Shown in pieces: positions 6,127 through 8,182 of a DNA stretch of 8,182 nucleotides. Where the stretch lies: NCBI GenBank assembly GCA_004376105.1, contig SOKA01000047.1:1-8182 (forward strand). The letters are read 5' to 3'. The notes beneath the pieces are model-generated. The model saw nothing but the letters and a program-made list of their open reading frames with translations, ran no database searches and was not told the origin of the DNA. This DNA comes from Dehalococcoidia bacterium. Its GTDB lineage: Bacteria; Chloroflexota; Dehalococcoidia; Dehalococcoidales; E44-bin46. A program made the position numbers and the translations under genes. Numbering within the stretch: the stretch's first letter is position 1; each line of letters opens with the position of its first letter.

Positions 6127-7473
6127 ATGCCACTTACCGGAATAGAGATATTCAAATTGCTCCCCAGGACAAACTGTGGCGAATGCGGGGTGCCTACCTG
6201 TCTTGCCTTTGCCATGAGCTTAGCCGCAGGTAAGGCAGAACTGAGTGCCTGCCCCTATCTCTCCGAGGAAACAAAAGCTAAATTGGTGGAGGCATCAGCA
6301 CCCCCTATTAGACCGGTTACTATCGGCGTCGGCGACAGGGCATTAAAGGTTGGCGGTGAGACAGTTATGTTTCGCCATGAAAAAAGGTTTGAGAACCCTC
6401 CCGGTTTCGCCATCCTTATTAGTGATACTATGGACGAGTCTGAGGTTAATGCTAGGCTGAACAAGCTCAGCCAGTTCCAATATGAGAGGATAGGTCTCAC
6501 CCTTCACCCCGACTTAATAGCGATAAAGGATGACTCAGGAGATTCCAGCAAATTTGAGGCTCTGGTTAATAAAGTAAAACAAAATAGCGATTACGGCATT
6601 ATCCTGATGAGCAGCAATCCTGATATCTTGGCTGCTGGTTTAAAGGCTTGCGCTGAGCAGAAACCACTAATATACGCCGCCACTAAAGAGAACCTAGAGC
6701 CGGTGGCAGATTTAGCTAAGGAAAGTTCTTGTCCGGTAGCAGTAAAAGCCTCCAGCCTGGAAGAGCTTGCCCAACTGACTACCAAGTTAACCGAAGCTGG
6801 CATTAAAGATATCGTTCTTGATTCTGGCTCAAGAACTATTCGCCGGGCATTTGAGGACCAGGTATTCATTAGGACTGCCGCCTTAATAAAAAAGTTTCGC
6901 CCCTTAGGTTTCCCCACCATCGTTTTCCCCGGCGAGATGACTGATGATATGATGAAGGAGGCAGTAATTGCCTCCATTTTTGCGGCTAAATATAGCGGTA
7001 TTATTGTTCTCTCCGACTTTCAGGGGGAGAGCCTGTTCCCCTTGCTAGTAGAAAGGCTGAATATCTATACTGACCCCCAACGACCGCTGATGACCACGGA
7101 GGGAATCTACGAGATTGGTGGTCCTGATGAGAATTCCCCGGTGCTTATTACAACCAACTTCTCCCTTACCTATTTTATTGTCTCCGGTGAAATAGAAACC
7201 AGCCGGATTCCCAGCTACTTATTAGTCATGGACACCGAGGGGCTTTCGGTTATGACCGCCTGGGCAGCAGGCACATTTGTAAGCGATAACATTGCCGCCT
7301 TTGTCAAGAAGTGCGGGATTATGGATAAGGTTAAACATCACAAATTGATAATTCCGGGGTATGCTGCCGTTGAAAGTGGGGGTATAGAAGATGAGCTAAA
7401 AGACTGGGAGGTTCTAATTGGTCCCAGGGAAGGGGCTCATATACCAGCCTATCTTAAAACATGGAAACCATAA
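6127..7473 (+). CDS. acsC: Corrinoid iron-sulfur protein large subunit (CODH/ACS gamma subunit)
   Basis: AcsC holds the cobalamin that shuttles the methyl group between AcsE and AcsB, plus a low-potential [4Fe-4S] cluster that reactivates the cobalt to Co(I). I start it at ATG 6127 (448 aa) rather than the TTG at 6121, because of the ribosome-site spacing and because this places the cluster ligands at Cys17, Cys20, Cys25 and Cys42 (TNCGECGVPTC...SACP), the same numbering I recall for Moorella AcsC. The N-terminal Fe-S domain (about 1-55) is followed by a TIM-barrel domain (including LTLHPDLIAIKDDSGD and the IKDIVLDSG and PTIVFPGEM strands) and a C-terminal corrinoid-binding domain from about residue 320 (TTNFSLTYFIVSGEIE, SYLLVMDTEGLSVMTAW, KLIIPGYAAVESGGIED, VLIGPREGAHIPAYLK). 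It lies 60 nt after acsB, with a hairpin in the gap, and 11 nt before acsE. Length and motifs are normal. Confidence 0.97.
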   Translation: MPLTGIEIFKLLPRTNCGECGVPTCLAFAMSLAAGKAELSACPYLSEETKAKLVEASAPPIRPVTIGVGDRALKVGGETVMFRHEKRFENPPGFAILISDTMDESEVNARLNKLSQFQYERIGLTLHPDLIAIKDDSGDSSKFEALVNKVKQNSDYGIILMSSNPDILAAGLKACAEQKPLIYAATKENLEPVADLAKESSCPVAVKASSLEELAQLTTKLTEAGIKDIVLDSGSRTIRRAFEDQVFIRTAALIKKFRPLGFPTIVFPGEMTDDMMKEAVIASIFAAKYSGIIVLSDFQGESLFPLLVERLNIYTDPQRPLMTTEGIYEIGGPDENSPVLITTNFSLTYFIVSGEIETSRIPSYLLVMDTEGLSVMTAWAAGTFVSDNIAAFVKKCGIMDKVKHHKLIIPGYAAVESGGIEDELKDWEVLIGPREGAHIPAYLKTWKP

Positions 7474-7478
7474 GGAGG
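7472..7478 (+). promoter_or_regulatory. Strong ribosome binding site of acsE overlapping the acsC stop
   Basis: AAGGAGG overlaps the TAA stop of acsC and sits 6 nt before the acsE ATG at 7485. It is the closest to consensus in the window, and the overlap favours translational coupling of acsC and acsE. Confidence 0.85.
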
Positions 7479-7484
7479 AGGGCA

Positions 7485-8182
7485 ATGATCCTTATCGGGG
7501 AGAATATAAATATTACCACAAAAATCGCCGGCGCAGCCATGAAGGAGAGAAATCCTGAGCCCATTCAGAGAATAGCTAAGGCTGAGGTTGAGGCCGGCAT
7601 GGATTATCTTGACATCAACATCGGCCCTGCCCGAAAGAATGGGGATGAGTTCATGACATGGATGGTTAACACCGTGCAGGAGGTTAGTGACAAGCCACTG
7701 TCTCTGGATACGACAAACCCAGTGGCTATGGAGGCTGGGCTAAAGATACACAAGGGTAAGGCGTTAATTAATTCTATCTCCCTGACTAGAATGGAGGAGG
7801 AATTACCCCTAGTCATAAAATACAATGCGGCTATGATCGGTCTCTTATGGGGAAGAGAAGGAATGCCTCGAGATGCCGATGAAAGGGCAGTTATAGCCGC
7901 TGAGCTCATGTATAAAGCCAATGAAATGGGCATCTCTAACCAGAATATCTGGTTCGACCCTATAGTTACCCCAGCGGTTAATGTAGATACAAACCAGGTC
8001 AAACCCTGCCTGGAATTTATGAGTATGCTCCAAGAGATTGTCCCCGGATGTAAATCTACTGTAGGCCTGTCTAACATCTCCAACGGCACCCCCCACCATC
8101 TCAGACCCTATCTTAATCGCACCTATCTGATGATGCTTATGAAGTACGGACTTTATTCAGCTATAGTTGATGCCTTTGACTC
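7485..8182 (+). CDS. acsE: Methyltetrahydrofolate:corrinoid iron-sulfur protein methyltransferase, 3'-truncated
   Basis: AcsE transfers the methyl group of 5-methyl-THF to the Co(I) of the CFeSP, linking the folate branch to acetyl-CoA synthesis. The ATG at 7485 opens a frame that stays open to the window edge: 232 codons plus two bases, of about 262 expected. The protein is a pterin-binding TIM barrel of the MeTr/DHPS-like family. Visible signatures: LIGENIN at the N-terminus, DYLDINIGPA (40-49), PLSLDTTNP (71-79), ALINSIS (93-99), FDPIVTPAVN (157-166), TVGLSNISNG (192-201) and LNRTYLMMLM (210-219). Asp75, Asn96, Asp158 and Asn197 align with the folate-binding residues known in Moorella MeTr (Asp75, Asn96, Asp160, Asn199, from memory). 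MetH-type and other corrinoid methyltransferases share the fold, but the stand-alone size and the position next to acsC make AcsE the clear choice. The missing part is only the last ~30 residues. Confidence 0.95.
   Translation, partial: MILIGENINITTKIAGAAMKERNPEPIQRIAKAEVEAGMDYLDINIGPARKNGDEFMTWMVNTVQEVSDKPLSLDTTNPVAMEAGLKIHKGKALINSISLTRMEEELPLVIKYNAAMIGLLWGREGMPRDADERAVIAAELMYKANEMGISNQNIWFDPIVTPAVNVDTNQVKPCLEFMSMLQEIVPGCKSTVGLSNISNGTPHHLRPYLNRTYLMMLMKYGLYSAIVDAFD

Noticed and set aside
6098..6145. A 15-codon frame starting at ATG 6098 and overlapping the acsC start
   Set aside because: It has no suitable ribosome site, overlaps acsC in another frame, and is of a length expected by chance.
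7604..8089. Minus-strand frames of 161 and 84 codons near the right end
   Set aside because: The plus strand here encodes AcsE with matching folate-binding residues, so these are antisense artefacts.
1..8182. CRISPR array, tRNA/rRNA gene, insertion sequence or defence system
   Set aside because: I saw no repeat-spacer pattern, RNA-gene signature, transposase or terminal inverted repeats. The window is packed with core metabolic genes.

Overview
This window is a compact, entirely plus-strand gene cluster for the Wood-Ljungdahl (reductive acetyl-CoA) pathway. It encodes the end of a tetrahydrofolate-pathway enzyme (FolD) followed by the structural genes of the bacterial-type CO dehydrogenase/acetyl-CoA synthase (CODH/ACS) system. 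Both edges cut through genes: folD lacks its 5' end and acsE lacks its 3' end, so the operon continues beyond the window.

Layout, left to right: folD (1-602, partial); an unrecognised, highly charged 72-aa protein (616-834); acsD, small subunit of the corrinoid iron-sulfur protein, CFeSP (851-1795); a 63-nt gap with a possible 11-codon leader ORF; cooS/acsA, CO dehydrogenase (1859-3820); acsB, acetyl-CoA synthase (3862-6066); a 60-nt gap holding a perfect 10-bp hairpin; acsC, large CFeSP subunit (start corrected to 6127, ends 7473); acsE, methyl-THF:CFeSP methyltransferase (7485 to the window end). All gaps are 11-63 nt, no gene faces the other way, and no promoter or classical terminator is apparent, so a single transcript starting upstream is likely. 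There is no gene-free stretch over 300 bases.

How the genes work together: FolD interconverts methylene-, methenyl- and formyl-THF. After reduction to methyl-THF by an enzyme not encoded here, AcsE moves the methyl group to the cobalamin of the AcsC/AcsD protein. CooS reduces CO2 to CO (or oxidises CO), and AcsB joins methyl, CO and CoA into acetyl-CoA. The pathway can also run backwards to oxidise acetate, and the sequence does not show the direction used. Metal-ligand residues of the CODH clusters, the ACS A-cluster and the AcsC [4Fe-4S] cluster are all present, so the enzymes look functional.

Organism: an anaerobic bacterium with a full-length bacterial AcsB and a five-gene acs set, not the archaeal cdh arrangement. 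Base composition looks moderate and the Shine-Dalgarno sites are purine-rich. The gene order (acsD ahead of cooS, acsC next to acsE, folD in the same cluster) differs from the Moorella order as I remember it. An uncultivated Chloroflexota/Dehalococcoidia-like lineage is my best guess, but this is weak and rests on general resemblance.

The main biology is well known. The least explained items are the 72-aa protein, the acsB-acsC hairpin, the pre-cooS leader, and two local departures in CooS from the textbook CODH pattern.
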